From: Clostridiales bacterium
GTDB lineage: Bacteria; Bacillota; Clostridia; Oscillospirales; Acutalibacteraceae
Assembly: GCA_019417145.1 (NCBI GenBank)
Contig: DXVY01000001.1
Coordinates: 3,726-46,603 of the forward strand
Direction of reading: 5' to 3'
Length of the DNA stretch: 42,878 bases
Part shown: piece by piece, positions 6,883-14,992 of the stretch
How positions within the stretch are numbered: position 1 is the stretch's first letter
Layout of the letters: each line of letters opens with the position of its first letter
Program-made: the position numbers and the translations under genes
The notes under the pieces: generated by a model
What the model saw: only the letters and a program-made list of their open reading frames with translations
The model's database searches: none
Told to the model about the DNA's origin: nothing

Positions 6883-8637
6883 ATGAAGAAAACCCTCATG
6901 CTGGGCAACGAAGCCGTTGCCCGCGGGCTGTATGAGGCCGGCGTCACCGTCGTGTCCTCCTATCCCGGCACTCCCAGCACCGAAATCACGGAAAACGTCG
7001 TCCAGTATGGCGACGACGTTTATTGCGAATGGGCCCCCAATGAAAAGGTGGCCTTTGAGGTGGCGTTCGGCGCGTCCACCGGCGGCGCCCGCAGCTTCTG
7101 TGCCATGAAGCACGTCGGCCTCAACGTGGCGGCCGATCCGCTGTATACGGCTTCTTACATCGGCGTGAACGCCGGCATGGTCTGCGCCGTGGCGGACGAT
7201 CCGGGCATGCATTCCTCCCAGAACGAGCAGGATTCCCGCCATCACGCCATCGCGGCCAAGGTGCCGATGCTGGAGCCCTCTGATTCCGCCGAATGCCTGG
7301 CCTTTACCAAGCTGGCCTACGAGCTGTCTGAGCAGTTCGACACCCCGGTGCTTTTACGCCTGTCCACCCGGATTTCCCATTCCCGTTCCCTGGTGGAGCT
7401 TTCTCCCCGGGAGGAGCGTCCTCTGAAGGAGTACCATAAGGACGTGATGAAAAACGTCATGATGCCCGCCATGGCCCGGGGCGCCCACGTTAAGGTGGAA
7501 AAACGCACCGAGGCCCTGCGCCGGTGGGCGGAAACCGCCTCCATCAACACCGTCGAGTACAACGACAAGCGTATCGGCATCATTTGTGCCGGTACCACCT
7601 ATACATACGCCAAGGAGGCCCTGGGCGAGCGGGCCAGCTTCCTCAAGCTGGGCATGGTCAACCCCCTGCCTGTCAGCCTGATTGTGGAGTTCGCCCGCAA
7701 CGTCGGCCAGGTCTATGTCATCGAGGAGCTGGACGACATCATCGAGACCCACTGCCGCAAGCATGGCGTGCCGGTCATCGGCCGCCTGCTGTTCCCGGCC
7801 ATCGGCGAATACAGCCAGGCTACCGTCCGGGAGGCCCTGCTGGGGGAGAACAGGCCCTACGACGCCTTTGAAGGCGACATCCCGGCCCGGCCGCCCGTGC
7901 TCTGCGCCGGCTGTCCCCACCGCGGCCTGTTTTACGCCTTGAAAAAACTGAAGGTCTATGTCAGCGGCGATATCGGCTGCTATACCCTGGGGGCGTCGGC
8001 GCCCCTGTCCTGCATCGACGCGTGTGTGTGCATGGGAGCCTCCATCAGCGGCCTGCACGGCTATAACACGGCCCGGGGCAAGGAGAGCGCCAAAAAGTCG
8101 GTGGCGGTCATCGGCGATTCCACCTTCTGCCATTCCGGCATCACCGGGCTGGTGGATATCGCCTACAACAAGGGCATTTCCACCGTCATTGTGCTGGATA
8201 ACTCTATCACCGGCATGACGGGCCATCAGAACAATCCGGCCAACGGCCTGACCATCAGCGGGGATCCCACCGTAGCCATCGACCTGGAGGCCCTCGCACA
8301 CGCCATCGGCATCCGCCGGGTGGTGACGGTCGACCCCTTTGACGTGGAGGCCACCCGCGCCGCCATCGAGGCGGAGCTGCAGGTGGAGGAGCCGTCCCTG
8401 GTCATCTCCCGCCGCCCCTGCGCCCTGTTGAAGACCGTCAAGCATAAGCCCGCCTTAAAGGTCATTGCTGACAAGTGCACCGGCTGCAAGGCCTGCCTCC
8501 AGGTGGGCTGCCCGGCGCTGTCCCACCGGCCCAATGAGAAAAACGGCCGGACTGCCGCCGTCATTGATCCCACGCAATGCGTGGGCTGCGAGGTCTGCGC
8601 GCAGGCCTGCCGGTTCGGCGCGATTTCCAAGGCTTAA
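6883..8637 (+). CDS. iorA: Indolepyruvate:ferredoxin oxidoreductase, alpha subunit
   Basis: The large subunit of the enzyme that oxidatively decarboxylates indolepyruvate and other aryl-pyruvates to aryl-acetyl-CoA and reduces ferredoxin. It acts in fermentation of aromatic amino acids. At 584 residues it is near the usual family length. The N-terminal pyrimidine-binding domain has YPGTPSTEI (27-35). The TPP-binding domain shows CAGCPHRG from ~341, GDIGCYTLG from ~362, GDST from ~411 and LDNSITGMTGHQ near 438. The C-terminal ferredoxin domain carries CTGCKACLQVGCP from ~532 and CVGCEVCAQACR from ~566 for two [4Fe-4S] clusters. AAAGGAC precedes the ATG. iorB follows after 14 nt. Assignment is firm. 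Confidence 0.96.
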   Translation: MKKTLMLGNEAVARGLYEAGVTVVSSYPGTPSTEITENVVQYGDDVYCEWAPNEKVAFEVAFGASTGGARSFCAMKHVGLNVAADPLYTASYIGVNAGMVCAVADDPGMHSSQNEQDSRHHAIAAKVPMLEPSDSAECLAFTKLAYELSEQFDTPVLLRLSTRISHSRSLVELSPREERPLKEYHKDVMKNVMMPAMARGAHVKVEKRTEALRRWAETASINTVEYNDKRIGIICAGTTYTYAKEALGERASFLKLGMVNPLPVSLIVEFARNVGQVYVIEELDDIIETHCRKHGVPVIGRLLFPAIGEYSQATVREALLGENRPYDAFEGDIPARPPVLCAGCPHRGLFYALKKLKVYVSGDIGCYTLGASAPLSCIDACVCMGASISGLHGYNTARGKESAKKSVAVIGDSTFCHSGITGLVDIAYNKGISTVIVLDNSITGMTGHQNNPANGLTISGDPTVAIDLEALAHAIGIRRVVTVDPFDVEATRAAIEAELQVEEPSLVISRRPCALLKTVKHKPALKVIADKCTGCKACLQVGCPALSHRPNEKNGRTAAVIDPTQCVGCEVCAQACRFGAISKA

Positions 8638-8651
8638 GGGGGTTAAACATC

Positions 8652-9239
8652 ATGTCAGTGAAAAACATTTTGATTGTGGGCGTCGGCGGGCAGGGAACGC
8701 TGCTCGCTTCCAAGCTGTTGGGCGCCGCTTTTGTGGAGCAGGGTTACGACGTGAAGGTCAGCGAGGTCCACGGTATGTCTCAGCGGGGCGGCTCGGTGGT
8801 CACCTACGTCCGCTACGGCGACAAGGTGTATTCCTCTCTCATCGAGAAGGGGGAGGCGGACATCGTTCTCTCCTTCGAACAGCTGGAGGCCGCCCGGTGG
8901 TTGCCCTATCTCAAGCCAGGAGGGGTGCTGATTACCAATTCCCAGCGCATCGACCCCATGCCCGTCATCATGGGCAAGGCGGTTTACCCGGAGAACATTC
9001 TGCCGGCCATTGCTGCCAAAGGGGTGCAGATAAAGGCGGTGGACGCCAAGGCGCTGGCTCTCGAGGCGGGAAACGTCAAGGCGGCCAACGTTGTGCTGCT
9101 GGGCCTGACCGCCCGGTATCTGGGGCTGGACAAGGCCATTTGGATGGACATCCTGCGCGCCACGGTGCCCCCCAAGACGGTGGCGGTCAACGAAAAGGCT
9201 TTCGAACTGGGCTATGCGGCGAAAGAAATGACGTTCTGA
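8652..9239 (+). CDS. iorB: Indolepyruvate:ferredoxin oxidoreductase, beta subunit
   Basis: The small partner of IorA, belonging to the gamma-type 2-oxoacid:ferredoxin oxidoreductase domain family. The 195-residue protein opens with NILIVGVGGQGTLLASKLLG, the typical glycine-rich strand-loop-helix. SEVHGMSQRGGSVVTYVRYG follows, the conserved subunit-contact segment. The ATG at 8652 is preceded by AAGGGGG at a normal distance and gives the standard N-terminus; an upstream ATG in this frame lies inside iorA and adds residues unlike the family. It is co-transcribed with iorA and closed by the terminator at 9251-9284. Confidence 0.95.
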   Translation: MSVKNILIVGVGGQGTLLASKLLGAAFVEQGYDVKVSEVHGMSQRGGSVVTYVRYGDKVYSSLIEKGEADIVLSFEQLEAARWLPYLKPGGVLITNSQRIDPMPVIMGKAVYPENILPAIAAKGVQIKAVDAKALALEAGNVKAANVVLLGLTARYLGLDKAIWMDILRATVPPKTVAVNEKAFELGYAAKEMTF

Positions 9240-9250
9240 TTTTTAGCTGC

Positions 9251-9284
9251 CAAAAGGGCGGGAAGCTTACTTCCCGCCCTTTTG
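9251..9284 (+). terminator. Terminator of iorAB
   Basis: The 14-bp stem CAAAAGGGCGGGAA/TTCCCGCCCTTTTG has a 6-nt loop, and its right arm ends in the T-tract. Confidence 0.88.
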
Positions 9285-9290
9285 TTCTGT

Positions 9291-9331
9291 CAAAAAGGAA
9301 ATCCCCCGCCGTTTTGGCGGGGGATTTCCTT
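9291..9331 (-). terminator. Terminator of nifJ
   Basis: GGAAATCCCCCGCC pairs with GGCGGGGGATTTCC. On the minus strand the stem is followed by CCTTTTTG. Two separate back-to-back terminators therefore divide the convergent iorAB and nifJ units. Confidence 0.88.
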
Positions 9332-9344
9332 TATAGAGGGATCC

Positions 9345-12300
9345 TTATTTCTTGCTGTACAGCGCGCCGAGACGTACCAGATGGTCGTACCGGTCGGCCG
9401 CGTTTTTCTCCGCTTCGGCGAACAGCTTCTCCGCACGCTCCGGGAAGGAACGGGCCAGGGCGTTGTACCGCACCTCGCTCATGATGAAGTCGCGGTAGCC
9501 GGCGGAGGGAGCCTTGCTGTCCAGGGTGAAGGCTTCTTCCTTCTCCGGATTGTAGCGGTACAGATGCCAGTAGCCGGCCTCCACCGCGCGCTTCTCCTCG
9601 ACCTGGGACACGCCCATGCCGCCCTTGATGCCGTGGTTGATGCAGGGCGCGTAGGCGATGATCAGGGACGGGCCATGATAGGCTTCCGCCTCCTGGAAGG
9701 CCTTCAGGGTCTGGTTCATGTCGGCACCCATGGCGATCTGGGCCACATAGACGTAGCCGTAGCTCATGGCGATAGCGCCCAGGTCCTTCTTCTTGACAGC
9801 CTTGCCGGCGGCCGCGAACTGCGCGACGGAACCGGTGGGGGTCGCCTTAGAGGCCTGGCCGCCGGTGTTGGAATACACCTCGGTGTCGAACACCAGAATG
9901 TTCACGTCCTCGCCAGAGGCCAGCACGTGATCGACGCCGCCGAAGCCGATGTCATAGGCCCAGCCGTCGCCGCCGAACATCCAGAAGGATTTTTTGACGA
10001 AGGTGTCCTTTGCGGCCAGCATTTCCTTATACAGGGCGTCGAACTCGCAGCCGCATTTGCCGCAGGCCGCGTTGGCCTTCTCCAGGGCGGGCACCAGCTT
10101 GGCCGCTGCCGCTTTGGAAGCCGCAGTGTCGTCCTTGCCTTCCAGCCATTCCTTGGCCGCTTCCTTCAGACCCCACTCAGCGGGCAGATCCGCCTCAGCG
10201 AAGGTCTTCATCACGTCCTCGACGCGGGCGCGGCGGGCCTTGACGCCCAGGTACATGCCGTAGCCGTACTCGGCGTTGTCCTCAAACAGGGAGTTGGCCC
10301 AGGCGGGACCATGGCCTTCCTTGTTGACGGTGTAGGGGGTGGAGGGAGAGGAGCCGCCCCAGATGGAGGAGCAGCCGGTGGCGTTGGCGATATACATCCG
10401 GTCGCCGAACAGCTGGGTGGCCAGCTTGGCGTAAGGGGTCTCGCCGCAGCCGGCGCAGGCGCCGGAGAACTCGAGCAGGGGCTGCAGGAACTGGCTGCCC
10501 TTGACCGTGGAGGTCTTGAACTTCTCGGCGACTTCTTTCTTGGCCGGCAGGTTGAAGCCGTACAGGAATTTCTCTTCCTCAGGCAGCTGGGTCTCCAGCG
10601 GCTTCATGACCAGGGCCTTGTTGCCCTTCATGCCGGGGCAGACAGTGGCGCAGCTGCCGCAGCCGGTGCAGTCCAGCACGGACACGGTCATGGAGAACTG
10701 GTAGCCCGGCAGGCCGGTGGCGGGTTTCATCTTCATCCCTTCGGGAGCCGCGGCCACTTCTTCCTCGTTCAGAATGACCGGACGGATAACCGCATGGGGG
10801 CAGACATAGGAGCAGAAGTTGCACTGGATGCAGTTTTCCGGCAGCCAGCAGGGGGTATCCACAGCGATGCCGCGCTTCTCATAGGCGGCGCTGCCCAGCG
10901 GCACGGTGCCGTCCGCGTCCTTCAGGAAGGTGGACACCGGCAGCTTGTCGCCCTGCTGCTCGTTGATGGGGGTCAGGATGTTGTCAATATAGTCCTTGAT
11001 TTCCGGACGGCCGGTCGCCGCGGCGACGGCTTTCTCAGCGTCCACGGCCTTGGCCCATTCCTTGGGAACCTTGACCTTCTTGACTTCCTTGACGCCGGTT
11101 TCGATGGCGTCGTGGTTCATCTTGACGATGGCCTCGCCCTTCTTCATATAGGACTTAGTGGCCGCGTCTTTCATGAACTGCACCGCGTCCTCCACCGGGA
11201 TGACCTTGGCCAGCTTGAAGAAAGCGGCCTGCAGGATGGTGTTGGTGCGGTTGCCCAGGCCCAGGCCCTTGGCCAGATGGGTGGCATCGATGGTGTAGAA
11301 CTTGATGTCGTTTTTGGCGATATAGCGCTTCATGGCCGCCGGCAGATGGGCGTCCAGCTCCGCGCCGTCCCAGGAGCAGTTGAGCAGGAAGATGCCGCCC
11401 GGCTTGACGTCGGAAACCATGTCGTACTTAGCCACATAGGAGGAATTGTGGCAGGCCACGAAATCCGCCTTGTTGACAAAGTAGGTGGACTTGATCGGCT
11501 TTTTGCCGAAGCGCAGGTGGGAAATGGTCACGCCGCCCGACTTCTTGGAATCGTAGGCGAAATAGCCCTGGGCATACATATCGGTGTGGTCGCCGATGAT
11601 CTTGATGGAGTTCTTGTTGGCGCCCACGGTGCCGTCGGAACCCAGGCCCCAGAACTTGCAGGAACGGGTACCCTTCGGGGTGGTGTCCAGATCCTCCTTG
11701 ACCTTCAGGGACAGCTTGGTCACATCGTCTTCGATGCCGATGGTGAACCGCTTCTTGCCGCGGGCGGCTTCCATGTTGCGGTACACGGCGACGATCTGGC
11801 CGGGGGTGGTGTCCTTGGAGCCCAGGCCGTAGCGGCCGGTGTACACCGGAACAGTCTCGTACTTGGTACCCTTGAGGGCGGCGCACACGTCCAGGAACAG
11901 GGGCTCTCCGATGGAGCCGGGCTCCTTGGTGCGATCGAGAACGGTGATGGCTTCCACGCTGGAGGGGATGGCCGCCAGCAGGTGCTTGACGGAGAAGGGA
12001 CGATACAGCCGCACCTTGATGAGGCCGACCTTTTCGCCGGCCGCATTGAGATGATCCACCGTCTCTTCGATGGTCTCGTTGACCGAGCCCATGGCGATGA
12101 TGACGTGCTTGGCGTCCCGGGCGCCGTGGTAGTTGAACAGCTTGTAGTTGGACCCGATCTTCTTGTTGATCGCGTTCATATACTCTTCCACCACGCCGGG
12201 GATGGCTTCATAATAGGTGTTGCAGGCTTCGCGGGCCTGGAAGAAGATGTCGGGGTTCTGGGCGGTGCCCCGCTGCACGGGATGCTCCGGGTTCAGCGCA

Positions 12301-12917
12301 CTCGCGCGGAACCGCTCCACCGCTTCGAAGTCCACCAGGTCGCGGAGATCCTCCGGATCCCACACCTGAATTTTCTGAATCTCGTGAGAGGTGCGGAAAC
12401 CGTCGAAGAAATGCAGGAAGGGCACCCGGCCCTTCAGGGTGGACAGGTGGGCGACGGCGCCCAAATCCATGACTTCCTGCACGCTGGAGGAGCACAGCAT
12501 GGCATAGCCGGTCTGGCGGCAGGCGTACACATCGGAGTGATCGCCAAAGATGGACAGCGCGTGAGAAGCGAGGGCGCGGGCCGACACATGGATCACGTTG
12601 GGCAGCAGTTCGCCCGCGATTTTATACATGTTCGGGATCATGAGCAGCAGGCCCTGAGAGGCGGTGTAGGTGGTGGTCAGCGCGCCCGCTTCCAGAGAGC
12701 CGTGCACGGCGCCGGCGGCGCCGGCCTCGGACTGCATTTCGGTGACCTGCACGGGACGGCCGAACAGGTTTTTCTGCCCGGCGGCCGACCAGACATCGGT
12801 GACCTCGGCCATTACCGACGAGGGGGTAATGGGGTAGATGGCGGCAACGTCGGTGAAGGCGTAGGATACATGGGCTGCGGCGTTGTTACCATCCATGGTT
12901 TTGAACTTTCTTGCCAT
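9345..12917 (-). CDS. nifJ: Pyruvate:ferredoxin (flavodoxin) oxidoreductase, single chain
   Basis: Converts pyruvate and CoA to acetyl-CoA and CO2 while reducing ferredoxin, a central step of anaerobic fermentation. The 1190 residues match the usual single-chain length, and the domain order is standard: N-terminal domain with YPITPSS near 28, pyrimidine-binding and CoA domains, then a two-cluster ferredoxin domain with CIQCNFCSYVCPH (~695) and CTGCGSCATVCPG (~749). CAGCGETPY near 825 belongs to the third cluster. The TPP-binding segment contains GGDGWAYDIGFGG and ends in YSNTGGQ (~970-1010). AGGAGG lies 9 nt before the ATG. Expression is likely strong: a good promoter and a structured leader of about 100 nt lie upstream. 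It appears complete. Confidence 0.98.
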   Translation of the reverse strand: MARKFKTMDGNNAAAHVSYAFTDVAAIYPITPSSVMAEVTDVWSAAGQKNLFGRPVQVTEMQSEAGAAGAVHGSLEAGALTTTYTASQGLLLMIPNMYKIAGELLPNVIHVSARALASHALSIFGDHSDVYACRQTGYAMLCSSSVQEVMDLGAVAHLSTLKGRVPFLHFFDGFRTSHEIQKIQVWDPEDLRDLVDFEAVERFRASALNPEHPVQRGTAQNPDIFFQAREACNTYYEAIPGVVEEYMNAINKKIGSNYKLFNYHGARDAKHVIIAMGSVNETIEETVDHLNAAGEKVGLIKVRLYRPFSVKHLLAAIPSSVEAITVLDRTKEPGSIGEPLFLDVCAALKGTKYETVPVYTGRYGLGSKDTTPGQIVAVYRNMEAARGKKRFTIGIEDDVTKLSLKVKEDLDTTPKGTRSCKFWGLGSDGTVGANKNSIKIIGDHTDMYAQGYFAYDSKKSGGVTISHLRFGKKPIKSTYFVNKADFVACHNSSYVAKYDMVSDVKPGGIFLLNCSWDGAELDAHLPAAMKRYIAKNDIKFYTIDATHLAKGLGLGNRTNTILQAAFFKLAKVIPVEDAVQFMKDAATKSYMKKGEAIVKMNHDAIETGVKEVKKVKVPKEWAKAVDAEKAVAAATGRPEIKDYIDNILTPINEQQGDKLPVSTFLKDADGTVPLGSAAYEKRGIAVDTPCWLPENCIQCNFCSYVCPHAVIRPVILNEEEVAAAPEGMKMKPATGLPGYQFSMTVSVLDCTGCGSCATVCPGMKGNKALVMKPLETQLPEEEKFLYGFNLPAKKEVAEKFKTSTVKGSQFLQPLLEFSGACAGCGETPYAKLATQLFGDRMYIANATGCSSIWGGSSPSTPYTVNKEGHGPAWANSLFEDNAEYGYGMYLGVKARRARVEDVMKTFAEADLPAEWGLKEAAKEWLEGKDDTAASKAAAAKLVPALEKANAACGKCGCEFDALYKEMLAAKDTFVKKSFWMFGGDGWAYDIGFGGVDHVLASGEDVNILVFDTEVYSNTGGQASKATPTGSVAQFAAAGKAVKKKDLGAIAMSYGYVYVAQIAMGADMNQTLKAFQEAEAYHGPSLIIAYAPCINHGIKGGMGVSQVEEKRAVEAGYWHLYRYNPEKEEAFTLDSKAPSAGYRDFIMSEVRYNALARSFPERAEKLFAEAEKNAADRYDHLVRLGALYSKK

Positions 12918-12980
12918 TTTGTTAAGTCCTCCTTCAGGATAGTGAATTGGGGCGAAATGGATTTTTCACATGAAAAAACC

Positions 12981-13013
12981 TGTCCGCAAAGGACGGAGGT
13001 CCTGCGGCGGACA
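12981..13013 (-). promoter_or_regulatory. Hairpin in the nifJ leader
   Basis: TGTCCGC pairs with GCGGACA, with an inner GGAC/GTCC stem. Just downstream, at about 12962-12977, the arms TTTTCA and TGAAAA form a small palindrome. Both lie in the nifJ leader and could stabilise the RNA or take part in control. No known regulator was recognised. Confidence 0.5.
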
Positions 13014-13022
13014 CTATCTTAT

Positions 13023-13051
13023 AGGATACCACTTTTAGTTTGGAGTGTAAA
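13023..13051 (-). promoter_or_regulatory. Sigma-A-like promoter for nifJ
   Basis: On the minus strand TTTACA (13051-13046) is 17 bp from TATCCT (13028-13023). Transcription would start near 13015. Confidence 0.65.
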
Positions 13052-13237
13052 GTTTTTCCCGTAGAAAAAATGCCGGTTTTTGTGTGAATTCTTTCCTGTT
13101 ATTTTATTAACATTCTAAAAACCCGCGCAAATCGGCAAAAACCGGGGATATTTCGTCTCCGGACCCGATGGAGGGGAAAATCGCTCTGTATCAGGCTTTT
13201 TTACTCGCGCACCCCCCGAAAGTCCCTCGCCGAACCG
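13052..13237. other. Non-coding spacer between divergent promoters
   Basis: The gap 12918-13380 holds the nifJ leader and promoter at one end and the corC-like promoter at the other. In between is AT-rich DNA with a spaced 10-nt inverted repeat, CCGGTTTTTG (13073-13082) and CAAAAACCGG (13136-13145). No credible reading frame was seen. Confidence 0.5.
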
Positions 13238-13266
13238 TTGACAACCCCTCAAAAAGCCGGTAGTAT
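13238..13266 (+). promoter_or_regulatory. Sigma-A-like promoter for the CorC/HlyC-type gene
   Basis: A perfect TTGACA (13238-13243) is followed by a 17-bp spacer and TAGTAT (13261-13266). The leader would be about 108 nt long. Confidence 0.7.
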
Positions 13267-13380
13267 TAGTAATATAAAAAATCCGTCCTTCGGCGGGGGT
13301 GTCCGCATCCCCGCCGGCCGCGGAAATCCACATTTTTACCACGCCGGCCATGCCGCGTCTGAAAGGGGAAATAACCGCCC

Positions 13381-14781
13381 ATGCCTGACCCTGCTCCTAC
13401 GGGTAATCTGCTCTGGCAAATCCTGCTGATGATCGTCCTCATCTTTTTCAACGCCTTTTTTGCCGCGTCGGAAATCGCCATTATTTCGCTCAACGACACC
13501 AAGCTGAAGAAAATGGCGGAGGAAGGACACAAAAAAGCCCGGCAGGTTCTCAAGCTGACCGAGGACTCGTCCAACTTTTTGGCCACCATCCAGATCGGCG
13601 TCACCCTGGCCGGCTTTCTGACCGCGGCGTCGGCCGCCTCCTCCATGTCCGAGCCTCTGGCCCAGTGGATCGTGGAGAAATTCCCGACGCTGCTGCCCTA
13701 CGTATCGATCGTATCGGGCGTCAGCATGGTGCTCATTACGCTGATCACCTCGTACTTTTCCCTGGTGCTCGGCGAGCTGGTCCCCAAGCGCATCGCCATG
13801 CAGAAGGCGGAGGCCCTCTCGTTCCGCGTCATCGGCATTTTGCGGGTGGTGGCGGTGGTCTGCCGTCCTTTTGTCAAGCTGCTGAGCGTTTCCACCAACG
13901 TGGTGGTCCGCCTGTTCGGCCTGGATCCCCACGCCGACGAGGAAAACGTCACCGAGGAAGAGATCCGCATGATGGTGGACGTCGGCGAGGAGAAGGGCGT
14001 CATCGAAGGCAGCCAGAAGGACATGATCAACAACATCTTCGAGTTTGACGATATCACGGCGGAGGAAATTATGACCCCCCGCACCGACGTCGCCGCTCTC
14101 GAGGTGGAGGACGGCCTTGACGAGGCCCTGCGTATTGGGGTGGACGAGGGATATTCCCGCCTGCCGGTTTATGAGGAAGACATCGACCACATCATCGGCG
14201 TGCTGTATATCAAGGATTTGCTCCCCTATGTGGGCCAGGCAATTCCCGCGGACGTGTCCATCCGCCATCTGGTGCGGGACACTTATTTTGTCCCCGGCAC
14301 CAAGCGCTGCGGTGAGCTGTTCTCCGAAATGACCGAGAAACATATCCAGATGGCCGTGGTGGTGGATGAATACGGCGGCGTCGCCGGCATCGTCACCATG
14401 GAGGATCTGCTCGAGTCCATCGTGGGCAATATTCAGGATGAATTCGACCACGAGGAGGAGGAGGTCACCCGGATTTCCGAGAATTCCTTCGAAATCGACG
14501 GTTCCCTGGATATGGAGGAGCTCGGAGAGCTGCTGCATATCCGGTTCCCCGAGGGGGACTACGACACCGTCGCCGGCTTCCTGATGGATCAGCTGGGCCG
14601 CATCCCCGATGAGGACGAACACCCTGTCGTGACCTATGAAAACGCGGCGTTCACCGTCATGGAAATGGACGACCGGCGCATCGAAATGGTGCATGTGGAG
14701 CTGACTCCGCCCCCTCCCGAGGAAAGCGAGGAGGATGGGGAAAAGCCCAGGAAAGACAAGGATAAGGACAAGAGCGAATAA
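13381..14781 (+). CDS. CorC/HlyC (CNNM, hemolysin-like) CBS-domain membrane protein
   Basis: A 466-residue inner-membrane protein of the CNNM/CorC family, usually linked to magnesium or other divalent-cation export. Residues ~10-190 are the transmembrane DUF21/CNNM domain. It includes ILIFFNAFFAASEIAIISLN and GELVPKRIAMQKAE. Residues ~210-335 form a CBS pair (IMTPRTDV; RLPVYEEDIDHIIGVLYIKD; VVVDEYGGVAGIVTMEDLLE). Residues ~345-440 are the CorC/HlyC C-terminal domain (FEIDGS...GDYDTVAGFLMDQLG). The last ~20 residues are a charged Lys/Asp tail. GAAAGGGG precedes the ATG. It is a single-gene unit with its own promoter and terminator. The family is certain; the ion is not known here. Confidence 0.93.
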   Translation: MPDPAPTGNLLWQILLMIVLIFFNAFFAASEIAIISLNDTKLKKMAEEGHKKARQVLKLTEDSSNFLATIQIGVTLAGFLTAASAASSMSEPLAQWIVEKFPTLLPYVSIVSGVSMVLITLITSYFSLVLGELVPKRIAMQKAEALSFRVIGILRVVAVVCRPFVKLLSVSTNVVVRLFGLDPHADEENVTEEEIRMMVDVGEEKGVIEGSQKDMINNIFEFDDITAEEIMTPRTDVAALEVEDGLDEALRIGVDEGYSRLPVYEEDIDHIIGVLYIKDLLPYVGQAIPADVSIRHLVRDTYFVPGTKRCGELFSEMTEKHIQMAVVVDEYGGVAGIVTMEDLLESIVGNIQDEFDHEEEEVTRISENSFEIDGSLDMEELGELLHIRFPEGDYDTVAGFLMDQLGRIPDEDEHPVVTYENAAFTVMEMDDRRIEMVHVELTPPPPEESEEDGEKPRKDKDKDKSE

Positions 14782-14812
14782 AAAAAGGGCGGGATTTTCC
14801 CGCCCTTTTTTT
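14782..14812 (+). terminator. Terminator of the CorC/HlyC-type gene
   Basis: AAAAGGGCGGGA and TCCCGCCCTTTT form the stem, followed by further T residues. It begins at the stop codon. Confidence 0.9.
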
Positions 14813-14842
14813 GCCGGAGGAAAACCTGCCGCAAAAAATGCA

Positions 14843-14992
14843 AAACCAAGCGTCCCGCCGGAAAGCGGCGCGCCATCAGCGGAGAATCCAAGCCGGGTTC
14901 CGCCGCTTTGCAAGAAATGGCTTAGCGGAACCCGTTCCGCTAAGCCATTTCTTCTAAAAAGGTGCGCACCTAAACGGCGGGACGCTTGGTTT
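14843..14992. repeat. 150-bp nested-palindrome element with 18-bp terminal inverted repeats
   Basis: The ends AAACCAAGCGTCCCGCCG (14843-14860) and its exact reverse complement (14975-14992) enclose two more hairpins. AAAGCGGCG (14862-14870) pairs with CGCCGCTTT (14901-14909). A 19-bp perfect stem runs 14913-14931/14934-14952 with a 2-nt loop. A 10-bp palindrome GGTGCGCACC sits at 14961-14970. The right arm runs into the ribokinase stop codon. The plus-strand gene already has a terminator at 14782-14812, so termination alone does not explain the element. No flanking duplication was found. Confidence 0.8.

Noticed and set aside
7354..8445. A 363-residue minus-strand frame
   Set aside because: Antisense of iorA, no family features.
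9282..13064. A 1260-residue open frame on the plus strand
   Set aside because: It is the exact antisense of nifJ in a GC-rich codon pattern, without any recognisable domain; nifJ is certain.
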